NCBI RefSeq assembly: GCF_000026145.1
Contig: NC_009445.1
Location: 4,960,001-5,024,000, forward strand
Reading direction: 5' to 3'
Source: Bradyrhizobium sp. ORS 278
Lineage (GTDB): Bacteria; Pseudomonadota; Alphaproteobacteria; Rhizobiales; Xanthobacteraceae
Length of the DNA stretch: 64,000 nucleotides
The position numbers and the translations under genes are program-made. This document shows, one piece after another, positions 7,814-15,423 of the stretch (positions are counted from its first letter, which is position 1; every line of letters starts with the position of its first letter). A model generated the notes under the pieces. The model was not told the DNA's origin. It ran no database searches and saw only the letters and a program-made list of their open reading frames with translations.

Positions 7814-9385
7814 TCAGCGCCTCCTCGTGCCGAACACGGATGAGAACCGGGTGGCGCCGTGCCCCGACGATGGCGCCGAAGGCGGCGGTGGTGGCGGCGG
7901 TTCGGGCTGTGGCGAGATCGGAAGCCCGCGATCGTAGCTGGTGCGCTGCTGCGCCGGTACAGAGCGCGGTTGCGCAGGCTCCCGCGGCGTGGACGGCACC
8001 GCCGCCCGCGCGCCGCCACCATCCCTGCGTGACGACATCCGGCGAAACTCCTCGCGGATCGGCCATTTCGCCTTCTCGGCCGCGACCTGCACGCATTCGA
8101 TCAACGCCGTGTTCTTGGCCTCGCGGCGATGCGCCTTCATGTCGCCGTCGCGATACGCGTTCAGGATTCGGAACTCCATGGGGTCCATGCCGATGAGATG
8201 CGCGAGCTTGTCCATCTGGCATTCGAGCGCGAAGTCCATGCCGGTGATACCGAAGCCGCGCATCGCGGTGGCCGGCGTCCGGTTGGTGAAGACGCAGTAG
8301 ATATCGCCATGGACGTTCGGGATCGTATAGGGCCCGGGGAGATGCGCCGCGCATTTGACGACGGCATAGCTCGACAGCCGCGTGTACGCGCCGGAGTCGA
8401 AATAGCCGCGGATCTGCCGCGCGACGATGCGGCCGTCGCGCATCACGCCGTCCTTGATGTAGATGCGCTCGGCGCCGCGCGGCGGCCCGAACTGCATCTC
8501 CTCCTCGCGCCCGAACACGTAACGCACCGGCCGCCCGGTCAGCATCGCCGCGAGGATCGCGAGCGGCTCGGTCAAGGTGTCGACCTTGCCACCGAAGCCG
8601 CCGCCGACGGTGCCGCCGATGAAGTGGAACGTGTTGGACGGCAGATCGAGGATCTTGGCGCAGGTATCGAGCGAGAAGAACAGCGCCTGCGTCGAGGTGT
8701 AGACCACGTAGCGGCCGTTCGTATCGGGCGCGGCGATCGAGCCGTTGGTCTCGACCGGCGCATGCTCGATCGGCGACATCTGGTAGCGCTGCTCCAGCAC
8801 ATGGTCGGCCTGGGCAAAACCGCGCTCGACGTCGCCGAAGCGCAGCTTCTGATGGTCGTAGCGCTCGTGATAGGTGAACGTGTTCTTCGGATAGGTCTCA
8901 TTGACCGTCGGCGCGCCCGGCTTCAGCGCCTCCTCGACGTCGAATACCGCCGGCAAGGTCTCATAGTCCACGCGCACCTTGGCCGCCGCCTCGGCGGCGA
9001 GGCGCGGCGTCTCGGCAACGACGGCCACGATCGGCTCGCCGCGATAGCGCACCTTGTCGACCGCCAGCGTCGGCTCGTCGTCCTTGCCGAAATTGATCAG
9101 GCTGAGCAGCGTGTTCAGATTGCGCGGCACATCAGCGCCGCGGATGATCCGTCGGACGCCTTCGCTTCGCTCGGCCTCGCTGGTATCGATGCGGCGCAGC
9201 CTTGCATGCGGCTGTGTGGATCTGACGACCCGCAGATGCAGCATGCCCTGCAGCTTGTGGTCGTTGAAATAGGTCGAGGTGCCCGTGACGTGGCCCAGCA
9301 TGTCCTGCCGCTGCGTGCCCTTGCCGACCTCGTTGAGATTGTCGTCGCGCTCGTCGGCGAAGATGTCCTTGCGCAGTTCCAGCAT
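7814..9385 (-). CDS. Xanthine dehydrogenase-family molybdopterin subunit, N-terminal half with Pro-rich tail
   Basis: The 523-residue protein has the a/b hammerhead domain (about 20-155) and the first molybdopterin-binding domain. Key motifs are GGGFGGK at 261-267 and AMRGFG at 374-379. AMRGFG is the xanthine dehydrogenase/aldehyde oxidase version of the active-site loop, unlike the VAYRCSFR loop of CO dehydrogenase. The family's second Mo domain is absent. Instead residues about 453-523 are a low-complexity Arg/Ser/Pro tail that includes seven consecutive prolines (496-502). The start is the ATG at 9385, 11 bases past the 2Fe-2S gene; longer in-frame reading shadows that gene. The substrate is unknown, probably an N-heterocycle or aldehyde. 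Confidence 0.88.
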   Translation of the reverse strand: MLELRKDIFADERDDNLNEVGKGTQRQDMLGHVTGTSTYFNDHKLQGMLHLRVVRSTQPHARLRRIDTSEAERSEGVRRIIRGADVPRNLNTLLSLINFGKDDEPTLAVDKVRYRGEPIVAVVAETPRLAAEAAAKVRVDYETLPAVFDVEEALKPGAPTVNETYPKNTFTYHERYDHQKLRFGDVERGFAQADHVLEQRYQMSPIEHAPVETNGSIAAPDTNGRYVVYTSTQALFFSLDTCAKILDLPSNTFHFIGGTVGGGFGGKVDTLTEPLAILAAMLTGRPVRYVFGREEEMQFGPPRGAERIYIKDGVMRDGRIVARQIRGYFDSGAYTRLSSYAVVKCAAHLPGPYTIPNVHGDIYCVFTNRTPATAMRGFGITGMDFALECQMDKLAHLIGMDPMEFRILNAYRDGDMKAHRREAKNTALIECVQVAAEKAKWPIREEFRRMSSRRDGGGARAAVPSTPREPAQPRSVPAQQRTSYDRGLPISPQPEPPPPPPPSAPSSGHGATRFSSVFGTRRR

Positions 9386-9396
9386 GACGATTTCCC

Positions 9397-9873
9397 TCAA
9401 GCGCTCGCGCGCGACGCCGCCGCGGCCAGCACCGCGTTGATGATCGGCTCGTAGCCGGTGCAGCGGCAGATGTTGCCGGAGATCGCCTCCACCACCTGCT
9501 CGCGGCTCGGCTGCGGGTTGCGATCGAGCAATGCCTTCGCCGCCATCAGCATGCCCGGCGTGCAATAGCCGCATTGCGCGGCAAAGCCTTCGGCGAAGGC
9601 GCGTTGCAGCGGATGCAGGTTCGGCCCGGTCTTGATGCCGTCGAGCGTTTCGACGGCGCGGCCCTCGACGGCCTCGGCGAGTGTCAGGCAAGAGAGATGC
9701 GCCTCGCCATCGATCAGCACGGTGCAGGCGCCGCAGCCGCCCTGCCCGCAACCGAATTTCGGCGTAACATCGCCGAGCATCTCGCGCAGTACGACCAGGA
9801 GATTGGTGCCGCCATCGACGAACAGCGCGACGTCGCGGCCGTTGTGGCGGAATTGCAAGGGAGTCTTGGCCAC
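9397..9873 (-). CDS. 2Fe-2S subunit of molybdenum hydroxylase (CoxS/NdhS-like)
   Basis: The 158-residue protein carries both iron-sulfur sets of the family. Cys42, Cys47, Cys50 and Cys62 (CGQGGCGAC ... SC) bind the plant-ferredoxin-type cluster. Cys101, Cys104, Cys136 and Cys138 (CGYC ... CRC) bind the cluster close to the molybdopterin. It passes electrons from the Mo site to the FAD subunit in a cytoplasmic L-M-S complex. The gene lies between the FAD gene (3 bases upstream) and the molybdopterin gene (11 bases downstream), giving the order M-S-L. All eight cysteines are intact, so the protein should be functional. Confidence 0.95.
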   Translation of the reverse strand: MAKTPLQFRHNGRDVALFVDGGTNLLVVLREMLGDVTPKFGCGQGGCGACTVLIDGEAHLSCLTLAEAVEGRAVETLDGIKTGPNLHPLQRAFAEGFAAQCGYCTPGMLMAAKALLDRNPQPSREQVVEAISGNICRCTGYEPIINAVLAAAASRASA

Positions 9874-9876
9874 GCT

Positions 9877-10698
9877 TCAGCTCTCCTGTCCAGACAGCAA
9901 GCGCCGCAGATGCACGCCGACGACCTCGCGGCGATACCACGCGCTCGCCAGCGAGTTGTCCGTGGGCGCCGTCCCCTCGCCTGCCGCGCTCGCCGCGGCG
10001 CTGATCGCGCTCCCGTCGAGCGGACGGCCTTCGAGCGCGCGCTCGGCTGCCTTGGCACGGATGGCTGTCGGGGCCATCGAACCCAGCGCGATGCGCGCGC
10101 CGCTGACCCGGCCTCCGCTCTGCGGAACGTGCGCGGCGAGCGTGATGACCGATCCGCCCTTCGGCTTGATGCGCGCGATCTTGCGGTAGCGGAACGCATC
10201 GCCCGACGCCGGCCGAAGACAGGACACCGCCACGACCAGCGCACCGGCCTGGCGGTCGCGCGATTGCAGGAACTCTTCGAGCGGCATGTCGCGCAGGCCG
10301 AAGCCACCCTGCAGCGAGACCATGCCGTCGAGCGCCAGCAACGCCACGGTGAAATCGCCGAACGGCGCCGGCGCGAACAAATTGCCGCCGACGGTGCCCA
10401 TGTTGCGCACCGCGGGGCCGCCGATCGAACGCGCCGCCGGATGCAGGAACGCGAGCTCGCGCTCGGCCAGCACCCGGGCAAAGGTGACGCCGGCGCCGAT
10501 GCGAATCCGTGCACCAGCCGCATCGATGCTCTGCAGAGCGCGATCCGTCGCGCGGACCACCGTCGCGATCGAGACGTCGCCTTCGTTGAGATCGCGCATG
10601 ACAAGCGTGCCGCCACCGAGATAGCGCGCGGCGCGGTCCGACGACAGCGCGGAGGCCGCCTCGCTCAGCGCCTGGAACGTCTTCACCGTCACCGACAT
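9877..10698 (-). CDS. FAD-binding subunit of molybdenum hydroxylase (CoxM-like)
   Basis: The 273-residue protein has the two FAD pyrophosphate-binding loops of the CoxM/xanthine dehydrogenase FAD-binding family: LGGGTLVM near 27-34 and IGGPAVRNMGTVGGNLF at 92-108. A C-terminal CO_deh_flav_C-like domain follows. It should accept electrons from the 2Fe-2S subunit and pass them to a quinone or NAD. It is the first of the Mo enzyme genes in transcription order and begins 16 bases after a SRPBCC gene. Nothing looks damaged. The family call is firm. Confidence 0.93.
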   Translation of the reverse strand: MSVTVKTFQALSEAASALSSDRAARYLGGGTLVMRDLNEGDVSIATVVRATDRALQSIDAAGARIRIGAGVTFARVLAERELAFLHPAARSIGGPAVRNMGTVGGNLFAPAPFGDFTVALLALDGMVSLQGGFGLRDMPLEEFLQSRDRQAGALVVAVSCLRPASGDAFRYRKIARIKPKGGSVITLAAHVPQSGGRVSGARIALGSMAPTAIRAKAAERALEGRPLDGSAISAAASAAGEGTAPTDNSLASAWYRREVVGVHLRRLLSGQES

Positions 10699-10714
10699 CG
10701 ATTCACCTCGTCTG

Positions 10715-11158
10715 TCATGCGGCCTGCTTCAGATGCGATCGGATCGCCTCGAAACCGGCCTGGTAGATGTCTTCCGCGACCATGCGGGTCAGCGCCTCGG
10801 CCTGCTCCGGCCGCGTCGTGAAGCGGCTCTCCCAGTGCCAGAACGTGCGGTCACCGTCGGTGACGGGCAGCAGCCGGACATGGGCGACATAGTTGAACAA
10901 CGCGACCGGCGTATCGAGCAGGCAATAGCTGAAGCTTTGTTCGAGATCGGACAGCGCCAGCAATTGCTCGCGCAGCTCCGAGCCGTCCCTGAGCCGGAAG
11001 CGCCTGACGCAGCCGATCTTGTCGGACGACTGGGATCGCTCGATCGCCGAGGTCGCCACCGCCGGGTGCCAGCGATCATGGCCGTTGAAGTCGCGCAGCA
11101 CTTCCCACACCCGATCGGTCGGGGCGTCGATGATGGTGCTCTTGACGATGTGCGGCAC
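10715..11158 (-). CDS. SRPBCC (START/Bet v 1-fold) protein, second of a tandem pair
   Basis: I chose the GTG at 11158, giving 147 residues that begin VPHIVKSTIIDAP. A strong GGAGG sits 8 bases upstream, inside the end of the preceding paralogue, and the alignment with that paralogue starts here. An in-frame ATG further upstream would add a tail that only shadows the neighbour. WEVLRDFNGHDRWHPAV and KIGCVRRFRLRDG are shared with the upstream copy. SRPBCC proteins bind hydrophobic ligands in a cavity, and CoxG, linked to CO dehydrogenase, belongs to the superfamily. Its role here may be to bind the substrate or help assemble the adjacent Mo enzyme, but this is only inferred. Confidence 0.82.
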   Translation of the reverse strand: MPHIVKSTIIDAPTDRVWEVLRDFNGHDRWHPAVATSAIERSQSSDKIGCVRRFRLRDGSELREQLLALSDLEQSFSYCLLDTPVALFNYVAHVRLLPVTDGDRTFWHWESRFTTRPEQAEALTRMVAEDIYQAGFEAIRSHLKQAA

Positions 11159-11162
11159 CGCG

Positions 11163-11600
11163 TCAGCCTCCGAACGCGCGCTTGAGCGCATCGAAGCCGC
11201 CCTGGAACACGCCGCCGCCGATCGAGGCCACGAGATCGCTCTCACGCTCCGGCGCGCAGTCGAATTCGGCGGTCCATTCCAGGAAGGTCTTGTCGCCGTC
11301 GGTCACCGGCGTGAGCCGCAAGGTAGCCACGTAGTTCGACACGCCCATCGGCGACTCCAGGATCGAATAGGTACAGAACATGTCGTAGTCCGACAGGCCG
11401 AGCAGCTTCTCGCGGATGCGGTCGCCGTTGCGTAAGCGGAAGTCCCTGACGCAGCCGATCTTGTCGGCCGGCTCGCCGCCTTCGATGCGGCTCTCCGCGA
11501 TCGCCGGATGCCAGTTCGGCAGGCCGTTGAAGTCGCGCACGCGCGCCCACACCCGGTCGTTGCGGGCGTTGACGACGGTGGAGACGTAGACCCTCGCCAT
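11163..11600 (-). CDS. SRPBCC (START/Bet v 1-fold) protein, first of a tandem pair
   Basis: The 145-residue protein has the polyketide-cyclase-like pattern WARVRDFNGLPNWHPAIAES, then DKIGCVRDFRLRNGDRIREK and a central LTPVTDGDKTFLEW strand. It is a paralogue of the next gene, with the same length and order of motifs, so the pair looks like a tandem duplication that has diverged. It starts 6 bases after the flotillin-like gene. Its end supplies the ribosome-binding site for the second copy. No transmembrane or signal sequence is seen, so both should be cytoplasmic. The ligand is unknown. Confidence 0.84.
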   Translation of the reverse strand: MARVYVSTVVNARNDRVWARVRDFNGLPNWHPAIAESRIEGGEPADKIGCVRDFRLRNGDRIREKLLGLSDYDMFCTYSILESPMGVSNYVATLRLTPVTDGDKTFLEWTAEFDCAPERESDLVASIGGGVFQGGFDALKRAFGG

Positions 11601-11606
11601 GGCGCA

Positions 11607-14498
11607 TCAACCTTTCTTGCGCGGACCGCGATCCGCCGGCGGCTCGGGCGGCGCGCCATCGCCGGCTCCACCGCCAGCGTCCTTGCGCGCCGCGGTGTCC
11701 TTGCGAATGCCCTGCATGTCCCTGGCTTCGCGGATCAGGCCCGGCATCTTGGCGAGGCTGCCGCCTTCGACGCCGATGTCGGACAGGATGGAATCGATCA
11801 GCGGCGCCTGGACGCGATAGCGCAGCGCGGAGTCGATCACCTCGTCGGTCGCGCTGCGGCCGCCATTTCCGCCGCCGCCGTTGCCGTTGAGGCCGTCGAC
11901 CTGGAGAATGCGGATGCCTTCGATCTTCTCCATCGGCTTGACGCTCTCGCGCACGATGCCCTCGATGCGGTCGAGCAGCTTGCGGCGGAACAGCGAGTAG
12001 CGCGCCTGGTCGGTCAGCACGTTCTCGGCCTCGTTGAGCAGCCGCTGCGCTTCGGCCTCCACGGCCGCGCGCACGCGCTCGGCCTCGGCCGCAATCCGGG
12101 TCTCCTCCGCGTGCTTCTCGGCGAGCAGCACTTCCACCGTCTTGCGCCGGCGGGCGATCTCGCTCTCCCGTGCCGTGATCACCTTCTCCGCGGCCTCGGT
12201 CGCGCGTGTGCGCGCCTCCTCCGCCGTCACCTTGGCCGCGGATTCCTCCAGCGACTTCTGGTACAGCGCGATCGCCTTCTCCATCAGCGCCGTCTCGACG
12301 TCCTTCTCGCGGTTGACCTCGAGCTTGCGCAGCTCGCGCTCCCTGCCGATGCGGGCCTCGTCGAGGCCGCGATCCGAGGCGATACGGGCGCGCTCGACCT
12401 CCTCGCGGGCAGCGATTTCGGCCTCCTGCAGTGACTGCACGCGGGCGACTTCGAGCTGCTCGATGGCCCGACGACGTTCCAGGCGAACCGCTTCCAGAGC
12501 CTGCTCGCGCGACACGTCGGCGGTCTCGACCTGCTTGCGCGCGACGATCTCGGCCTCCTTGACTTGCCGATCAGCATCGATGCGCTCGGCGCGCTTCGCC
12601 GCAAGCTCGATGACGCGCGTCTCATCGGCGAGCTCGATCGCCTTCTTCTGATCGATGTTGAGCACCTCGCGCGTCCGCGACGAGGCAATGCGCTCGGCCT
12701 CCAGCGCCAGCTCGACCTCGATGCGCCGCCGCTCGACCGCTTCGCGCCGCTTGAGATCGGCGGCCTCGACGGCCTCGGTCCGCGCGATCTCCAGGCTGCG
12801 CGTTTCCTGCTCGGAGAGAATCCGCTTGGCGGCGACCGCCTGCTCCTGCGCGATGCGCGCCGCCTCGATCGCTTCGCGCGAGGCGATGTCGGCCTCCTCG
12901 ATGCTCCTGACGCGCGCGATCTCTAAGGTTCGCACCCGCTCCTCCTGCGCGATGCGGCTCGCGTCCGTCGCTTCCCGCGCGGCGATGCCGGCAATCTCGA
13001 TGCCTTGATTGCGCTCGATCTCCAGCTTGCGCGTCGCATGCTCGGCCGCGATGCGTTCGGCCGACAATACCTGCTCGCGGGCGATCCGCGCGGCTTCGAC
13101 CGCCTTCTGCGCCTCGATCTCGGCCTCCTGGATGGCACGGACCTGCGCGATCTCGGTGGCGCGGGTGCGTTCGTCGGAGCTGATGCGCTCCAGATTGACG
13201 ATCATGGTCTGTGCGATGCGCGCCTTCTCGGTCGCCTCGCGCGCCGCGATCTCGGCCTGCTCGATGGCGCGGGTGCGCTCGATTTCGCGGCGCCGAGTCT
13301 CCTCGTCATTGGCGATCCGCGCATCGGAGACGACGCGGTCCTGCTGGATCCGCGCCTTCTCCACCGCTTCGCGCGCCGCGATCTCCGCTTCCTCGATCGT
13401 GCGGGTGCGCTCGATGTCGCGCTGGCGCACCTCGCGCTCGGATTCGATGCGGGCCGCATCGATGGCGCGCTGGTTGGCGATGCGCGCCTTCTCGATGTCC
13501 TCGCGGGCCAGCAGTTCGCGCTCCTCGACCGCACGCGTGCGCTCGATCTCGCGCTGCCGCGTGTCGCGCTCGGCCGCGATCCGCGCCTCCGCAATGGTCA
13601 GCTCATTGGCGATACGGGCCTTCTCAATGGCCTCCCGCGCGGAAATCTGCGCCTGCTCGGCCTCGGTCTCGCGCAGCGCCCGCTCGCGCGCCACCTCCGT
13701 GCGCTGCAAGGCGCGACGCATCTCGATGTCGCGCTCCTGCTCCAGCCGCGCCGTCTCGCTCTCGCGCTCGATTTCCAGCGCCTCGCGCTCGGCTTCGAGA
13801 TTGCGAGTGCGGATCTTGATCATCGAGTCCTGCTCGATGTCGTTGCGCAGCTTGCGCTTGCTCTCGATGTCCTCCATCAGCCGGGTCAGGCCTTCGGCGT
13901 CGAACCGGTTCGACGGGTTGAAGAACTCCAGGTCGGTCTGGTCCAGGTCGGTGATCGCGACCGATTCCAGTTCCAGGCCGTTCTGCGCCAGCGCCTCGGA
14001 GGCGGCGGCCTTCACGCGGGAGACGTAATCGCCGCGCTGCTCATGCATCTGCTCCATCGTCATCTCGGCCGCTACGGAGCGTAGGGCGGAGATGAACTTG
14101 CCGGAGAGCAGCGCGTGCAGCTTTTCCGGTTCGAGGGTGCGACGGCCGAGAGTCGCAGCCGCAATCGAGACCGCCTCGCGGGTCGGCTGCACCCGCACGT
14201 AGAAGTCGGCCTCGACGTCGACCCGCATCCGGTCGCGCGTGATCACCGCATCCTGCTTCGCGCGCGTGATGCCCATCGGCAGCACGTTCATGTTGACGGG
14301 CGTGTAGTCGTGAATGAAGGGCATCACGAAGGCGCCGCCATTGATCACCACGCGCTCGCCCATGAAGCCGGTGCGGACGAAGGAGACCTCCTTCGAGGAG
14401 CGGTGGTACAGCCAGTTGACGATGTAGACGGCGACCACGATGACGACGATCGCAACGATCAGCCACAGGATCAGCTCACCGATCAATGCCCCGGACAT
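11607..14498 (-). CDS. Flotillin-like SPFH protein with very long repeat-built coiled coil
   Basis: The 963-residue protein starts with a membrane segment (about 6-32), followed by an SPFH/Band 7 domain (about 35-200). The SPFH domain contains GERVVINGGAFVMPFIHDY and DLEFFNPSNRFDAEGLTRL, both typical of flotillins such as YqiK. Residues about 205-800 are almost entirely charged helix rich in Glu, Arg, Ala and Ile. The core of it is built from 44-residue repeats (separate entry). The C-terminus has a Gly/Asn-rich linker and a basic, Pro-rich tail ending RGPRKKG. Flotillins scaffold membrane microdomains. At 963 residues it is much longer than the usual 500-600. GGGAGG-like sequence precedes the ATG. 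Its link to the catabolic genes is positional only. Confidence 0.88.
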   Translation of the reverse strand: MSGALIGELILWLIVAIVVIVVAVYIVNWLYHRSSKEVSFVRTGFMGERVVINGGAFVMPFIHDYTPVNMNVLPMGITRAKQDAVITRDRMRVDVEADFYVRVQPTREAVSIAAATLGRRTLEPEKLHALLSGKFISALRSVAAEMTMEQMHEQRGDYVSRVKAAASEALAQNGLELESVAITDLDQTDLEFFNPSNRFDAEGLTRLMEDIESKRKLRNDIEQDSMIKIRTRNLEAEREALEIERESETARLEQERDIEMRRALQRTEVARERALRETEAEQAQISAREAIEKARIANELTIAEARIAAERDTRQREIERTRAVEERELLAREDIEKARIANQRAIDAARIESEREVRQRDIERTRTIEEAEIAAREAVEKARIQQDRVVSDARIANDEETRRREIERTRAIEQAEIAAREATEKARIAQTMIVNLERISSDERTRATEIAQVRAIQEAEIEAQKAVEAARIAREQVLSAERIAAEHATRKLEIERNQGIEIAGIAAREATDASRIAQEERVRTLEIARVRSIEEADIASREAIEAARIAQEQAVAAKRILSEQETRSLEIARTEAVEAADLKRREAVERRRIEVELALEAERIASSRTREVLNIDQKKAIELADETRVIELAAKRAERIDADRQVKEAEIVARKQVETADVSREQALEAVRLERRRAIEQLEVARVQSLQEAEIAAREEVERARIASDRGLDEARIGRERELRKLEVNREKDVETALMEKAIALYQKSLEESAAKVTAEEARTRATEAAEKVITARESEIARRRKTVEVLLAEKHAEETRIAAEAERVRAAVEAEAQRLLNEAENVLTDQARYSLFRRKLLDRIEGIVRESVKPMEKIEGIRILQVDGLNGNGGGGNGGRSATDEVIDSALRYRVQAPLIDSILSDIGVEGGSLAKMPGLIREARDMQGIRKDTAARKDAGGGAGDGAPPEPPADRGPRKKG
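12315..13676 (-). repeat. 132-bp (44-residue) tandem repeat region in the flotillin-like gene
   Basis: Aligning the protein by eye shows units of 44 residues, equal to four 11-residue hendecads, with a core like IERTRAIEEAEIAAREAVEK then ARIA. Units run at residues 275-318, 319-362, 363-406, 407-450 and 451-494. Next comes a 33-residue unit at 495-527 that is exactly one hendecad short. Further 44-residue units lie at 528-571 and 572-615, a degenerate stretch at 616-684, and a last clear unit at 685-728. Hendecads favour a straight or right-handed coiled coil. The repeats differ from each other in sequence, so this is an old expansion under selection for the heptad/hendecad pattern. Confidence 0.85.
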
Positions 14499-14571
14499 CT
14501 CATTCCTCCCTCAGTCTCTTGCCTGGCGCGCGGCGCTTGGCGCCTTTGCTGCCGGATCTCATGTTGTCGTC

Positions 14572-15423
14572 TCAGACGCGGCGTGGTCGCGAGCTGATCG
14601 CCTTGAAGTGCCGCACCTGCTCGGTCAGCGCCCGCTCCACCGGCAACCGTTCCATCGACGAGGCGCCATAGAAGCCGTGGCAATTCTTGGTGTGCTTCAT
14701 GATGAACTCCGCATCGGCCGGCTCCGCGATCGGGCCGCCATGCGCTAGCACGAGGATTTCCGGATTGACGCTGAGCGCGGCGGAAGCCCAGCTGTCGATC
14801 AATCCCGGACAGTCTTCGAGCTTCGGCGCTGTCTGCGCGCCGATCGAGCCGCCGGTGGTCAGGCCGAGATGGCAGACGATGATATCGGCGCCGGCGATCG
14901 CCATCCCCGTCGCCTGCGCCTCGTTGAAGACATAGGGCGTCGTCAGCAGATCCTTGTCGTGGGCGCGGCCGATCATGTCGATCTCCAGAGCGTAGGAGAT
15001 GCCCGTCTCTTCGAGATTGGCGCGGAAGGTGCCGTCGATCAGTCCGACGGTCGGAAAGTTCTGCACGCCGGAGAAGCCGAGAGCCTTCAGCTGGTCGAGG
15101 AACACATCCATGTCGCGGAACGGATCGGTACCGTTCACGCCGGCGAGCACCGGCGTGCTCTTCACCACCGGGAGCACCTCGCTCGCCATTTCCACGACGA
15201 TCGCGTTGGCGTCGCCATAGGCCATCAGCCCGGCGAGCGAGCCGCGCCCGGCCATGCGGTAGCGGCCGGAATTGTAGATCACGATCAGGTCGATGCCGCC
15301 GGCCTCCTCGCATTTCGCCGACAGGCCGGTGCCGGCGCCGCCGCCGATGATCGGCACGCCTCGCCGGACCATGTCGCGAAACTTCTTCAGCAGTGGAGCG
15401 CGCTCATATCTCGGCATGCCCAT
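14572..15423 (-). CDS. TIM-barrel phosphoenolpyruvate-hydrolase-like protein
   Basis: The protein, about 283 residues, has the pattern [20 protein letters not shown], then [18 protein letters not shown] and [13 protein letters not shown]. These mark the PEP-hydrolase-like TIM-barrel family (PF09370-type), whose members are poorly characterised. The ATG overlaps the stop of the upstream ABC/Tm-1 fusion in a TGATG. A GTG just before it and an ATG 6 bases later are also possible; the GAGG is spaced best for the last. In tomato the virus-resistance protein Tm-1 has a UPF0261-like N-terminus joined to a TIM barrel of this sort, so adjacency to the UPF0261 domain here is meaningful. The reaction is unknown. 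Confidence 0.85.
   Translation of the reverse strand: MGMPRYERAPLLKKFRDMVRRGVPIIGGGAGTGLSAKCEEAGGIDLIVIYNSGRYRMAGRGSLAGLMAYGDANAIVVEMASEVLPVVKSTPVLAGVNGTDPFRDMDVFLDQLKALGFSGVQNFPTVGLIDGTFRANLEETGISYALEIDMIGRAHDKDLLTTPYVFNEAQATGMAIAGADIIVCHLGLTTGGSIGAQTAPKLEDCPGLIDSWASAALSVNPEILVLAHGGPIAEPADAEFIMKHTKNCHGFYGASSMERLPVERALTEQVRHFKAISSRPRRV

Noticed and set aside
6790..8022. Longer start for the C-terminal half of the Mo subunit
   Set aside because: The 70 extra residues are Arg-rich shadow sequence of the upstream gene; the ATG at 7812 right after the stop fits the domain.
7814..9385. The Mo enzyme as a CO dehydrogenase
   Set aside because: The active-site loop is AMRGFG rather than the VAYRCSFR of CoxL, despite the CoxD/CoxE-like neighbours.
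8129..9454. A 441-residue plus-strand frame opposite the Mo subunit
   Set aside because: Antisense shadow with Arg/Asp/His bias; no family match.
7814..9940. A longer frame of 708 residues over the Mo-subunit N-terminal half
   Set aside because: The extra N-terminal residues upstream of 9385 only shadow the 2Fe-2S gene in another frame; the ATG at 9385 starts the real domain.
13005..14084. Long plus-strand frames opposite the flotillin-like gene
   Set aside because: They are antisense shadows of the repetitive coiled coil; Leu/Arg/Asp-rich low-complexity product with no domain.
14483..15313. A 276-residue minus-strand frame over the TIM-barrel gene
   Set aside because: It has the skewed Arg/Gly/Ala composition of an out-of-frame shadow and overlaps a clear gene on the same strand.
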